Shown here: positions 34,601 through 46,359 of the stretch, one piece after another
Layout: each line of letters starts with the position of its first letter
How positions within the stretch are numbered: the stretch's first letter is position 1
Assembly (NCBI GenBank): GCA_037126765.1
Contig: JBBCBC010000022.1
Span: 3,782,001 to 3,846,000 of the forward strand
Reading direction: 5' to 3'
Length of the DNA: 64,000 nucleotides
From: Stenogyne calaminthoides
Taxonomy: Eukaryota > Streptophyta > Magnoliopsida > Lamiales > Lamiaceae
The notes under the pieces: generated by a model
Seen by the model: the letters and a program-made list of their open reading frames with translations, nothing else
What the model was told of the DNA's origin: nothing
Database searches by the model: none
Translations under genes and position numbers: made by a program

Positions 34601-37236
34601 TCGGAAGTTTTAGTCATCTTTCCAAACAAAGAAAAAAGTAGGATACGAAATAATGGTGCCAAGTCATACTCCGCTTGAAGTATACCGACAACTGTGTTCT
34701 TCCGATATTGCCCACACGGATGTACCTAAATATTAGAAATACATATCTCAACTACACTGTCATTCAATGGAAAGATATTAAAATTTACTCAGAGTGAACA
34801 TATTCAGCACAATACAATTAAAGGAACCAGGATGCATGGTTGTGTTACACATTATCTGTGTCAGTGTGTGTCAGAATGTTCGCATGCACGAGCACCCAAT
34901 ACAATGACAAGAAAGGTTCCATCCATAGCTACAAAACTCCAAAAGATGAATATCAAAGAAATGGATAAAATATCCGCACTAGCAGAAAGCAATTATGAGA
35001 GACTTAATTTATAAACCTCACGATATTGTTAGTTAACCTCACTAATTCCCATTTTCCAAAAGCAGACATTTAGGGCCTGTTTGTTTACAGCTTTCACCAC
35101 ACTTTTTTTGTTCAAATCCAAATCCTCGTTAGTTTATCCGGATTTTGGTATAGGATTTCAAAAATTTCTAAAATTCTACCCTATAATATGTATAATACAC
35201 CTATTTTAATTTTGTCGCACACAATTTCCTATACAATATCAATCACTTACCACCTACTTTTTAATTATTATATCTACCCAAGTCAACACTCTTTTCTACT
35301 CATCTTTTACATTACACTCTCTCCTACTTTACACACGATTTCCAATACACAATCAATCAAATCCTACAAATTCCACTCTCCCAAACATATACAAAATCCA
35401 AATACACTTTACTACTCATCAAATCCACCCTACTGTATTTGAAATCCACCCAATCCATAAACAAACATACCCTTAAAGGATTCAGCATTTCATGGATAGT
35501 CAATAAAAAGTAACTGAAATTCAGGAGGTGTGTTTGCAAACACTATTAACAGCTTCCAGGATCACTTTTTTTTTCAAAATCTGCAAGAAGTAGCATTTGA
35601 AAAAGAGTGATTCTACACCATTTTGTAGAGTTTGCAAACACAACTTGATCAACTAAAATAACTTACAGGAACTGATGCAGGCTTACAAATAGTTACGACA
35701 TCCGGCTCAGTGTGGAGAATCTGAACATCCATAGCCTTAACTGGTGGTTCATGCCTACAGCAACCTTCTTCAGTATGTCAATTATTCTAATTTCAGTTTC
35801 ATCATTAACAATTAAGAAAAGGAATGATATATAGTCACAGTAAAAGTTATCAGATTTTACACATTAATAACTTCAAATACAACTAAAAGGGAATACAAAG
35901 AAACATCATAGTTTAATATGTTTGAAGAAAAGGGATTTAAAAATTAAACCTGTGAAGAAAATGGCTAATTTTTTGTGATGACCGGACGCAATATGATATA
36001 GGCACTATATTCCCATCGACTTGTATGCGTCCAGATTTCACTGCAGACACCTGTCGTCAACTTAAGGCATCAAAACTTAAATACGAAATCAAGTTCAGAT
36101 TACACATTCAGCATATCTTATGTACAAGAATTTATCAAAGTGATTAACTAGTAAGAATTACTCAAACCATAAGCAAGACATCGAAGGATCCCCCAGAAAC
36201 AGAACAAAATTACACCAACAAAGATCATATCTGCATCCATATTTCAAGCATAAAAATGCCTACTCTAGGGACCAACACATCCAACCATATGCAAATCACA
36301 ATTTTAACTTGTGATGAAAAAAGAACAGAAACACAATTTTATAAATCCAATAGTTAAATGAAAACCACAACAACTACTGAAAAATCTCCAGAACAATTAG
36401 TGTTTACTTTATACTCAACTTTTCATTCCACACAAACATTCGCAGAAGTCAGAACCATATCAAACAGTAGGTAAATTATATTCAATCAAGTCGAACTCTT
36501 TCCTAGTACAAATATCCTAGACAGAAGAATACCAACATCAAGAAATCCTCATCTGGAAGGCAGAAAGAGCATTTGGAATTTGTCGTTTACAATTCTACAT
36601 AACTAACAAACAAAAGAAAAAGAACATGACAAACTCTCAAGCAAAAACTGCTGTTAAAGCACAGTGGTTCAAAACCCATACAAAATTACAGGTAATTGAA
36701 ACTTCCATATAACTCTGCCCCTTTAAAATTTCTTGTACGTACCAAAAAAATTGCTAATTAAGATATGAATTACCATAGAGTGGTAACAATGGAAACGAAA
36801 CAAAAAGCACAAAAACAAATTACATACATAGTAATCGCGAGGTCGCCCCTTAAATTCATCGGTAAATAAATCCACAATTGTCTTCCTGTCCATCGATTTT
36901 TTTACCTGCAACCAAAATCAAGCACCCGTCAACATTTCCTAATTCACTCCTAATATTAACTTCAAACACTAACCAGCTGTAAACAATAATTTACAAGCAA
37001 ATGTACTTACATGTGAAATGAACTCGAAATAGTAAGGTTTGACATATCTTATCCCTGAGCGATATTAGAAGCAAAATGAGAAACTCTGAAAATCATTAGG
37101 AGAAAGTTGAGGGTATCTCACAGAATGTGTGTTTTCATACTGTCCCGAAAATGTAATCTTGGCGTTGTGGAGGATTGGCGGGAGTTTGCCACACAATCTC
37201 CATGCTTTCTTCTGGTTTGCTTGTCTTCCTTTTCAT
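31695..37236 (-). CDS. RluA-family RNA pseudouridine synthase (plant PUS7-type), last exon missing
   Basis: It converts uridine to pseudouridine in RNA; relatives yeast Pus8/Pus9 act on tRNA position 32. Exons on the minus strand: 37236-37141, 37054-37011, 36905-36828, 36050-35950, 35754-35667, 34725-34647, 34468-34386, 34221-34156, 34037-33984, 32890-32765 and about 31917-31695, with GT/AG borders except the last acceptor. Start MKRKTSKPEES, then VWQTPANPP. S4-like RNA-binding motif GRIQVDG is in exon 4. Catalytic HRLDRLVSGLL (second Asp is the nucleophile) is in exon 7. GRTHQ is reached in exon 10 and DPMCTNCPKLPPK in exon 11. The C-terminal exon (usual ending ...W-V-Y-E-C-P) is absent: a gypsy LTR begins about 80 bp into that intron. 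One-base indels disrupt the exon 1/2 joint and exons 9, 10 and 11, largely cancelling, so they may be assembly errors. Confidence 0.9.
32327..32609. mobile_element. Stowaway-like MITE in intron 10
   Basis: Flanked by TA on both sides (32325-32326 and 32610-32611). Left end CCCTCTGTCCCGCTTCTTAA and, reversed, right end CTTACTTCGTCGCTCTTATT are imperfect terminal inverted repeats of the CTCCGTCCC type. 283 bp, no coding capacity. Arms are diverged, so it is old. Confidence 0.65.
33332..33591. mobile_element. Stowaway-like MITE in intron 9
   Basis: 260 bp with TA at 33330-33331 and 33592-33593. Terminal arms contain CTCCCTCGCTTTCAT on the left and, reversed, TTCCCTCTGTTTTTG on the right. Both then share ATTGTCACTTTTGAGGTT exactly (left at about 33351, right reversed at about 33559-33576). 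This is the well-known plant Stowaway structure mobilised by Tc1/mariner transposase. Confidence 0.85.
35073..35472. mobile_element. Tourist-like MITE in intron 5
   Basis: 400 bp with TTA at 35070-35072 and 35473-35475, the target duplication of PIF/Harbinger elements. Ends GGGCCTGTTTGTTTAC and, reversed, GGGTATGTTTGTTTAT form a 16-bp terminal inverted repeat with three mismatches. No transposase frame. Confidence 0.85.
35527..35644. mobile_element. Small inverted-repeat element (possible MITE) in intron 5
   Basis: About 118 bp with ends GGTGTGTTTGCAAACACTA and, reversed, GTTGTGTTTGCAAACTCTA (16 of 19 match). It also has a GATCAC/GTGATT inner pair. I see no clear target duplication, so family is undetermined. 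Its right end is 22 bp from the donor side of exon 5. Confidence 0.6.
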
Positions 37237-38972
37237 CCTTTCTTTTAGTCGTGGTGTTGTTGAGACTAATTTGGCTTTTAGGGACTAGGGTTCCAACTTT
37301 ACCTAATACTAAAAAAAAAATTAGTCTATGGTAGTCCATGAAAGTTGTCTTTTAAGTAAATATTAATCCTTCCATCATGATTTTGTTTTGGTCATTTATA
37401 AAATGACACAGGTTTAAAGAAAAAATATTATTTATTAAGGGATGCTTGGTAAAAATTGTAAAAAATAAAGAAAGGAATCAAAGCTTATAAGAGACTACGA
37501 CTTTGATTCCATACCTTAGTTTTCAAACCCTCCCAACCAAGCATTTCCTACTATTAAATTAAATTCCGCAGAAAGTTTAAGCCATATGAGATGATGAACG
37601 TTTTTAACTTTATGTAATATAAAATGTTTTTGGTGAGAGAGGTATTTAACGTTTTTCTAAAGTGATATGTAGAAGGAAATAAAAAAATATTTATAAGAGG
37701 GAATATTTAAGTTAAGAAAGTTATTTTATTTCCATTTTAGGAAATGGTCAATCAAAATTGCAGAAGGGGTAAAATTTGAAGCACACTTGCGCGAGATTTA
37801 TCTAATGGGCGAGACGGGCATAATTTGAAGATTGACGCTTTTAATATTTTGGAGAGAAGCTGGTGTTGATTTGGCAAGGTTTATACCCCATCTCATGCAA
37901 GCGTGGCTCGGGTGGTTTTATGAGAGAGACCAAGTATCTTATTCTTAAATAATTTTAATCAATTTTATTTTTTAATAATATTAGTTAAAAAACAAGAACT
38001 CATAAGAGATGGGTATAATGTAGCATAAATTAACACGCACCCTCCCAAAGTGTTAAAATGTCAATGTCCTAATTATGTTTCGGCCTCATCACGAGACCGC
38101 CTCATGTGTGTCATGGTCTCATAATAAAATATTTCACATAAGTATTTGTTATTGGGGAGTTACAATTAGGTACCAATTATGAGAGGTCTTACTATGAAAT
38201 ACTACAGATTTTAAGACTTACTCCTGCAGTCCAAAAAAATAGGTAGGAAAGACATTAATAAATACTCAAACAATACTTGATCTTCCTAAATTTATTTTGA
38301 ATTACACTTATTTCGAAAATTATGGTACCAAATATATGACAATTACGATTTTGTATCTCATTAATTCAATTTCATCTCCCTAAAATCTCTCACCTCGCCA
38401 TTGAAGATATTCTCCGTCAGAGTTGCACGAAATCGCCCTCCTAAGTAGAAACCGCACACCCTCATATCGTAGACGACAAAATTGAAAAACACACCACCAA
38501 CTCCGATCGGACAAGACTTTTTTCCTAAAACACCACCAAAGATCCGGTCAATCGCCACATTCTTTTTTATTCGTCAAATCATAGATTTCACAACTGCAAC
38601 CCCCCCGGAGAATCATCACTAAATTTACAAAAACCACCTCCAAATCATATCGAATTGCACACCGCGGCCTGAAAAAAATAGCCAAAGAGTACTATTTGAA
38701 TCACCATTTTGAACCTATTTTGATTCCTCGCCATAATCGATCAAAAATTTCGTGCGTACTGCCCTTTTGGAGGGGTTCAAGAGTGAGTTTTCATTAAAAT
38801 ACCACATTCGCCTATCGATCTTGATGTGTGCATTTTATTTTGTGTTGTGTGTACAATTTCTCGTTTCCTACTAAGATGCGTTGGTGCGCAGACTAATGTG
38901 TGTAGCTTTTTAATCCATGTGCGATGTTATGTCATTGTGTGCATATGTAGTATAGAAATGTACATAGGTTAT
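37237..38972. other. Upstream region of the pseudouridine synthase gene
   Basis: About 1.7 kb between the gene start and the family-B LTR, carrying a putative small MITE (37439-37548). 38360-38780 contains short frames without recognisable motif. The promoter of the minus-strand gene must start here, but no TATA box or core element is clear enough to assign. Sequence quality looks normal, with many CAG/CTG words. Confidence 0.5.
37439..37548. mobile_element. Short inverted-repeat element (possible MITE)
   Basis: About 110 bp with ends GGGATGCTTGGTA and, reversed, GGAAATGCTTGGTTGGG, plus an inner inverted pair GGAATCAAAG / CTTTGATTCC. It would fold into a hairpin. The target duplication is uncertain (TTAA-rich flanks). 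Confidence 0.55.
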
Positions 38973-40600
38973 GTATGCGGTTGAATTTAGAGGCACGTAA
39001 ACACGAATACATGCAAGCAATGAAATAAAATGAGCCACCAACAACTAACATATAATCGCATAAACGACATAATAATCATAACGAAACCTTACAAAGGATT
39101 CGATACAGCGTATTTTCAACTATGGTATCCACGTAATCCACGGAACGTATCGCACAGATTTGCCAAATATGAATCTGAGACTTTAATTTGCTAGGAAAAT
39201 TCATATTCTAGATTTTATGGAAAAACTAGGTTTTCTTTTGTAGAAATAATGAATCCCGTGATGTCATATATATAGGGAGATCGATTAAATCTTAAGCAAT
39301 TTTTATTAGAAGATAATTCCTAATCTTGCAAAAAACAAATCTCAAAGATATGTTTTTCCCTACGGATATTTTCCTACAATAATATTCCATAATATTATTC
39401 AGATTCCTATTGAATTAAATCTAATTTAATTAAATAAGAATAATAATTAATTCTAAATTAATGTATTATTAATTCTCCATAAATTAAATATTAAATCTAA
39501 TTTAATACTTAATCAACCAACTATAATCCGCACATCGGGAGTTACTTGTCACAGGACCCATAAGCCTCATATATCGAATCCATTAGTCAAACTAACTATC
39601 TTAATTGAACCCCAAACAATAAATCGATATTCTCAATATATGAGGTACGCTATGCAAAACGTAACTACATTGTTGTGTTCGATATAATAATTCAAGATAA
39701 TCGATCATCAAAGAAATGTATTAACGTAATATTCGAATATAATAATCACGCCCGCTGGATGAGTTACTTTTTGTTCGCCAACCGATCGTAATTGTTTCGC
39801 CAAATTTTAATCAACAAACGATCCGCTACTCAGACGGAAAAGAAGGAGTTAAAAGAGCTGTGTCAAGATGTTCAACTCAGATCTCCCCAAGAACTTAGAC
39901 ATCCTAAAGTGGTCGAGTGCTCGACGCCAAATATCCCAAAGACCCAAATATCCCGAGGAATCAAGCAGTTCGAGGAGGATAATTTTTTCAATATAAAACC
40001 GATAATAAAAACCGACATGATTAAAGGGGCAACAAAAAGTCCAACCGAACAAAAGATTAATTTGACGATCAAAAGAGCGCCCCTGCATTTGGGCTAGTAC
40101 AAAGATCGATCTAAGATGAAGTCGAACGTGGTAACACCACCGAGTTCTTGCATGATCCAAAGACTCCAAAGACATGCTATACCAATCCAAAGACATGCTA
40201 TACCAATCCAAATTTCATGCTTGCCAAGCGCTTATAAAAGGAAGAAAAAAAAGAAGAAGAAAAGGTTCGTAAAATAATCCTAAAAGAAATTTCACAAAAA
40301 ATCCTTTTAGAGGGCGAGGAACCGAAAAAATTAGAGTGTTTATTCACATATACGAAAACCCTAGAACTCATTTGCTAATCTTGATCGATTCATCTTCATA
40401 AGATGTATCAAGAACTCGCACGGTAAAGCTCGTAATACTATATCCCGCTTGGTATGCTCTCAGAGTAGTCATTTCGATTTAACCGGGTCAACAAATTCAT
40501 CTTATTTATCGCTTATTTTACACGATATGTTTTGTTTATGAAGTTGTAATCAAATTAGCCACATAATATTCATCAACCAAAAAATCTCGCACAACTAATA
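38973..40600 (-). repeat. 3' LTR of family-B copy 1, with unmatched middle
   Basis: The left part (38973 to about 39680) aligns with 46360-47090 and 63216-63940 (GAATTTAGAGGCACGTAAACA, CCTCATATATCGAA, AATCAACCAACTATAAT). The last bases CACAACTAATA precede the polypurine tract as in the other LTR (CACTAACA). Between about 39680 and 40580 the sequence does not match the other copies. Confidence 0.7.
39680..40580. other. Unclassified sequence replacing the middle of the family-B LTR
   Basis: About 900 bp without match elsewhere in the window. It has a two-unit 21-bp tandem repeat (AGACATGCTATACCAATCCA at 40170 and 40191) and a TATA-like CTTATAAAAGG near 40230 followed by an A/G-rich tract. These features are compatible with a solo LTR of another family, but no paired ends or target duplication could be defined. 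Confidence 0.4.
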
Positions 40601-40612
40601 ATCTCCCACTTG
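40601..40612 (-). other. Polypurine tract of family-B copy 1
   Basis: CAAGTGGGAGAT on the minus strand, immediately 5' of the 3' LTR. The identical tract is at 49306-49317 in copy 2. Confidence 0.8.
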
Positions 40613-41300
40613 ACTAGAGTCATTCACCCACATGTCTAACCCCTGCACCATCAAATGTCTAGTGTATACATGAACACTCAAAGTTTTGGTGAAATGATCT
40701 TCCAAATTAAACATGCTGGAATACATTTTAATTCTATTTCTCCTATCGCTATGATCTCCCGTGATCAAATGATAAGTTTCAGTACATGCTCGCTTATGCT
40801 TGTTGATCTCGATTCCTTTGCTTATGCCAATCGCACCAACATTGTCTCAATACAACTTTATTAGACAAACCGACACTCTAACTACCCCTAGTTCTCTTGA
40901 GAATTATAAAATCCGCATAACCCGCTTGAGGCTTCGACACAAAGAATGTACTCAACTTCGGGTTGTTGAATCATGGCCCTTTTGCTTGAACTGCTCCAAC
41001 TAACCGCCTATTATTGAGAGTGAAACGAACTCGACCGTGATTTGTAATCATCACAAATGATTGAAACTTGCGGTCAAGATAACCAAAGGACTACTAGTTC
41101 TCGACCGTCCACTATAGACAAGGAAAACATTCTTTAGTTCGCCTAAGATACTTCGTATCGGTCTTCGACAAAGAATCCAAATGAGACTCCACCCGCATTC
41201 TCGCTGGTATCTATCGCTGATGTTGATAAATGAAGTTCACATTTCGCCTAGTGCAAGTCATGGCGCATATGATTTACTCAATTGCATATGCATACGAGAC
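40613..41300 (-). pseudogene. RNase H of family-B copy 1
   Basis: The end of the domain is readable in shifted frames on the minus strand: ACTETYHLI (E-R-x-Y-H-L-I-R in relatives) at about 40760-40790, then a DHFTKTL-like word (A-D-P-F-T-K) near 40690-40710. It would degrade RNA in RNA-DNA hybrids during reverse transcription. Catalytic acidic residues cannot be assigned because of indels. The homologous piece of copy 2 is 49318-50059. Confidence 0.7.
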
Positions 41301-42230
41301 ATCTTTCATGTGCTTGATATCGCCTTCAAATGTATGACAATCCTTCTTTGATAGCTTTATCCCATGATTTGCCGATAGAGACCCTCTTAGAGTTCTCCAT
41401 CGCAAAACGCTTCAACACCTTGTCTACATAGGTGGACTGTGACATCCTTAACATCTTCTTTTGATCTATCCATGTGATCTTGATCCCTAAGATATAAAGG
41501 TGCTTCACTAAGATCCTTCATCATGAAGTTCTTTGACAACAAATCTTTAACGGACCGCATTAATCGGGATATTGTTTCCCAAAAATCAATATGTCATTGA
41601 CATACTTGATTATGAAAATAATATTCTTCTCGCTATGCTATTTATAAACGCAAAGGATCATCAAATCGATATGCCAACTCCTAGAAGTTTGCTTCAATCC
41701 ATAGATGGATCTTTTAGTCAAGATATTAGATTAGAATTTGGCTTAGATGTAAAACCTTCCTGCTGAGTCATAAACACTTCCTTATCAATGTTTCCATTGA
41801 GGAAAGTTCGCTTAACTTCCATCCGCCAAATCTCATAATCATAGTGTGTCGCTATCGCAAGTAAAAATTCGAATGGACTTCGATCTTTGAACCGGTGAGA
41901 AGGTCTCATCATACGCACCTTCGCTGACTATTACCCTTCCCACCAACCTAGCTTTTTGGGTTTGTACTTTGCCATTTGCATTGTTGGTTCGCTTTGAAGA
42001 CCCATTTGCAAACCATGGGTCTAACCCCTTTAGGAAACTCAACCAAGTCCTGTGATTGATTGGTACACATCGAGTCCATCTCGAATTTCACGGCTTTACA
42101 TGCCACTTCCCCGGTGAATCAATATCCGATATTGCTTCAAAGTAAGTATTAGGCACATCCTTATCCGGTAGGTCCACATTAACGAAGTTCCTCCAAGAGG
42201 TAAATCAGATCTAATGGCTGATTATGATTC
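41301..42230 (-). pseudogene. Reverse transcriptase of family-B copy 1
   Basis: Minus-strand pieces in order: KVQTQKARLVGRV and YDETFSP (41839-42042), FLLAIATHYDYEIWRMEVK and TFLNGNIDKEVFM (41718-41918), the catalytic box at 41593-41604, and ILGIKI ... LSQ-type segment STYVDKVLKRFAM (41326-41508). The catalytic box reads Y-V-N-D instead of Y-V-D-D. Four or more frame changes separate the pieces. Confidence 0.85.
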
Positions 42231-43480
42231 CTAAATGACTTACGGAGGGTTACAGCCGCATATTCTCGATCGTGAAAATTTTTATGGTGCATCGATTTCA
42301 TCAATGTTCAAGAGTCCTCAAGAGCTACACTTTCGAGATGCCTTCATGGAGTTTGAACTATCATGTTCTCATTCAAATTTCACTTGGAGGTTCTTGCATC
42401 GTGCAAACCAACTTCAATTTCGCCCAACTGGCCGAAAGACAATCACCTAGTGAAAGACTCCCACCATGAAAGTTGTTGAATGCTCCCCACGATTCCTTTG
42501 TCATGTTGCTTTTGATAAGATATCGCCTTTTGTTAATTTGTGGTTCTTGAATTTCTTCGTTCTATCAACTTATTTAATCTTGTTCCTTAAAGACATAGTC
42601 TTCTTCGAGAACTTGGTCCGCCTGAAACAATCAATCGATTATTTCTTAGGTAGATAGAAGTAATATCCCTTAGTTTCCTTAGATATCCCACAAAGTAACA
42701 TTTTTCACCTTTTGATTCCAACTTGGGGGTAAGCATCCTTTTCACAATCACGGGCAACCCCATGTTTAATATGTGTAAAAGTTGGCTTTTGTCAAACCAT
42801 AGTTCATTTGGTTTATGCTCAACCGATTTAGACGGAATCCTATTCGTAATGTAAATCGAGGTTTGAACGCCATATCCCATAAGAATGTTGGAAGACAGAA
42901 AAGCTCATCATGGACCTCACTATGTCTAACAGGTTTGGTTTTTCTCTCAAACACACCGCTCATCCGAGGTGTTCCGAGTAAATCCGCAGGATCGATTCCG
43001 TAACTTCAAGTAATCAAATGAATTCATGGCAAAGGTATTCACCTCCTCGATCCAATCAAGAGTCTTGATACTTTTACCAAGTTGCTTTTTTGAATTTCTC
43101 AAAAGATTGAATTTGTGTTTCATAAGATACACGATCCGTGATCTTGGAGAAATCATCAAGAAAAGTGATGAAGATCCGGGCGACCCCTAGCCAGAGGGAC
43201 AATGGTCCGCAAAAATCGCTAGAGATCAACTCTAAACTTTTTCGCATGCACCCCTTTGCCGTAAAAGGGTCTGCTGATCATCTTGCCCATGAGATAAGAT
43301 TCACAATCTCCATAAGACTCACAAATGAATGGGGTTAAGTAGTTTAACTTTCTTAACATCGCAATTCTTTTCTCGCTTACATGATCAAGTTCTACAATGC
43401 CATAAGTAAGTCGGTTTTCATGATTACTAAGTTTGAGTCTTTTTACTTTGTATATTAAGAACATCATATCCAAAAATGCA
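42231..43480 (-). pseudogene. Integrase and gag-pre-integrase of family-B copy 1
   Basis: 43219-43473 holds the gag-pre-integrase part (GIVELDHVSEKRIAML, CESYLMGKM, the C of the HHCC zinc site region). 42947-43159 holds the core (YLMKHKF, LGKSIKTL, DYLKL) in which the Asp and Glu of the D-D-E triad are shifted. 42587-42880 holds the C-terminal part (YITNRIPSKSV, PNELW, KCYFVGY). Copy 2 has the same region at 59890-60410. Confidence 0.85.
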
Positions 43481-43559
43481 ACAAATATATGTTAAGTAGT
43501 AATAGAAAGAACTAGATGACAATCATTAAGTTCTAATCTAAAACCAAAGGGTAAGTCTA

Positions 43560-43880
43560 ACACATAAGTCCCCACACGCTCAGCTAGCAACTCTTGCTCC
43601 ATTTCCACGCAAGACGACTTCAAATTACCTCTAACCGGCCCCATGATTTATGAGCCCTTTCACATTAGTGCAAATGAGAGCCAAATCCGCATCCAATACC
43701 AAGCAAGAAGTCATTATTTGTGACATGTTTATATTAATAACAAACATACATGTTCTAGTGCCAGAAGCACCTAGGTCTTTTTTCAAGAACCGTAACCTTA
43801 TAGTCCTTCTTCCAATGCCCCTCTTCTTCTTATAAGAGAGGCACACATCCTTGTTTACCCACTCCTTCTTTCGCATACCA
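43560..43880 (-). pseudogene. Zinc knuckle and protease of family-B copy 1
   Basis: Minus strand 43631-43876 starts with VCLSYKKKRGIGRR, the decayed CCHC knuckle (C-x-x-C-x-K-K-G-H-W). It then has SGTRTCMFVININMS and a LVLDADLALICTNVKGL stretch where relatives show L-D-T-G-x-x-x-H-I-C-T-N, the aspartic protease site. The catalytic Asp is retained but the T-G pair is lost. Confidence 0.75.
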
Positions 43881-44480
43881 TCTTAGTGATAGTGAACTCA
43901 AAAAGTCTTGAAAGACGCCAGAAGTTCGCATGGTCGATTCGGCCCTATTCATATTGTTGTTCACAATGAAGTCAAATATGAATCGGGAGCTAATTTGAGG
44001 ATAACATAATGGAAACGCTTGGTCTTTTTAGCTCAATGCCTAAATTACCAAATTTCTCAATTAAATCTATCATCATTAGCACACGAGGTGAAATCTTCCT
44101 TTCTTTAGCTAACCGACATCCGAATCGGATCTCTTATCACTTCATAAATCTCGTAACGAGATTCGACCAAAGATCCTTCGATGCTTGAGCATCTAGAAGG
44201 ACCCATTTTTCTCACATTGCCTATGTATATCTAAGTCATGCCGAAAGCAACATCACACATCGAGTACGAAGATCCTTTGATGCTTCTTTTCCGAGTCAGC
44301 ATGTCAAACGTGGTCATTTCAAAGTACCAAATTTTAAGGGTAACCGATATACGTGTCCAACATGTACTAATCTTTTTTTTTTTTTAAAGACTAAACACAT
44401 GTTGTTTTAAGGTTAAAAAATCGCCTTTAGCCCTAATTTTGTTTGTTTCCAAAACACATCCCAATAACAAGCATGATTTC
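43881..44480 (-). pseudogene. gag of family-B copy 1
   Basis: Strong nucleotide identity to the better preserved gag of copy 2 (60800-61415), which shows VLDTYIPVTLK and DVAAQKKNQKDASQAQCLML. In this copy the frames are shorter. Confidence 0.65.
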
Positions 44481-46349
44481 AACTAACCAAGAGAAATAAA
44501 ATAAAACGAATTAAACACATAATTTCTATGATCAATATTCAAAGAATCAAAATAAACATGGCCTTTCTTTTGTATTTATTTTGTTCCATTATTTTCACAT
44601 ACTCAAGGACCTCATCTAAGAGTAACGAATTTATATCAAATATAAATTGTAATGACTAGGATCCACATTCCTACTATCATGATCCCCCGCCGCTAAATAT
44701 CACAATAGCATAACCGGTAGGTCTCCAAACCAATTGCAAAGTTTGTATTCCCTATTGATTAAACTTAGTTTAATCGATGTCCCTTAACTTTCGCTTTCCC
44801 TTGGTCCGATCAGACAAAGTTAAGTCGGTTTACAACCATCAAGCTATACACTACGTGTCCCTATAAAATTCCCGCTGAATATAGATCCGAGCAAAAGACT
44901 TTTGGTCTTAAATACCCATTGAACGAAAACCCTGCCATTTTTAATTTTGATGGGAGACATCTTTCAATTTAATGAAAAATCATATTTTAAATGAGGATCA
45001 TTTTTAAAGCTACGGGTATTAATTGCTTAACGGAGATCCAACATGTGTTAATCTATATCACATTTGAGCAATTATCACGCGCCGCCACCCAAACATGATT
45101 TTATACTATCCCGACAATTATTTATTGCCACCACCCAAACATGATTTATAATGCGACTATAAAACGCTGCTAACTAATTAAATCAAACTTAAAATTAACA
45201 AGTTAACTAAGGATTTAATAACCTTTAGAAACATTGAATTTTAAATCCAATTTTAAATTCAATTTTCCCGTTATTAAAATATTAATAATTAATCCAATTA
45301 ATTATAAATAAAAGTCCAACTTTTATTACCACTCCTTTTAAATTTAATCCAATTAAATTTAAAAAAATTGGTTTTATTAGTTTTGCCAAGGGCTCAAGTG
45401 CAATTATCTAATATTTGCACGGAGGGGCCCGTTTGAAATCCAATTTGCAAAACAACCCCTCCCTCATCACTGCCCAAAATTCTACAACATCAATTCTGCA
45501 ATTCAAGGCATCCGTCCCAACAATCGTGAATCCAAAACCATATCAGTTGTGATAACAACATCATTCAAGCACCAATCAATCGAAATTAATCCAATTAATT
45601 CTTTCAAAATTAAAACATCAATAATGTATCAAGAGCACGTGACGGTGGCGCAAAAAGGACGACACTAAGCAATAGTCACAAAGGGCGATCCTCAAGACGC
45701 TTCTCGGCAAGGCCGACCCCATGATGTCACCATTGTGGTGTACGAAAACAGAACGCGACAAATCGGGGACATAGCCGCCATAAACCGGGGGTTGATCCTC
45801 CCCAAGATCCGAAGGGGTGGACCTCACCACGCCACCTAGGACAGATGGTGTGGTTGGCCGATTCCCCGTGGTTTACGAGAAGCGCCGCCCAAGCCAAGAG
45901 TTCGAGGGTCGCGACCTGTCGCCGCTTATCATAATTTCAGATCGCATTAATCATCAAGAATCGTCGGGCGACTTCAACAGGATCAACAAGGAGAAATCGA
46001 CGAGATATTTGCGCATCGCAAGAATGAGCGCGGGACAAAGCGCCAACGCCACGCTGTGAGTATTGCCATGGCCGGAGAAGAGGTTATAGTCCGCCCAAAT
46101 ACAGACCGCGAAGTTTCCACCGTAAAGGGCGGCGCGAAAGTGACGGCGATTTTGAAAAACTAAGTGATTTAAAGCGCAGTCGGAGAAGACGAATCGAACC
46201 AGGCAAAAAAGAAGACAAAACGATCTAATCGAAAGCACATCCCAAAAGATGAAACTATGTGCGCTTTTTAAAAAAAAGGCAAAACCGCCGTGAGGTTTTA
46301 AATTAAAAAATAAAAAAAACAAATCATGCACTAAAAACAAGAGCTCAAG
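44481..46349 (-). other. Leader of family-B copy 1
   Basis: About 1.9 kb between primer site and gag, parallel to 61416-63203 in copy 2. The two leaders agree in AT-rich parts (AATTAATCCAATTAATTATAAATA) and diverge at GC-rich parts (45620-46060). A 177-codon frame at 45954-46487 crosses the primer site and LTR border and is not a gene. Confidence 0.6.
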
Positions 46350-46359
46350 CTCGATACCA
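46350..46359 (-). other. Primer-binding site of family-B copy 1
   Basis: The minus strand reads TGGTATCGAG right after the LTR; copy 2 has the regular TGGTATCAGAG at 63204-63214. The difference is again at the CAG. Confidence 0.8.

Noticed and set aside
38361..38558. 65-codon minus-strand frame upstream of the host gene
   Set aside because: No recognisable motif, no splice context and no conserved neighbour; left as intergenic.
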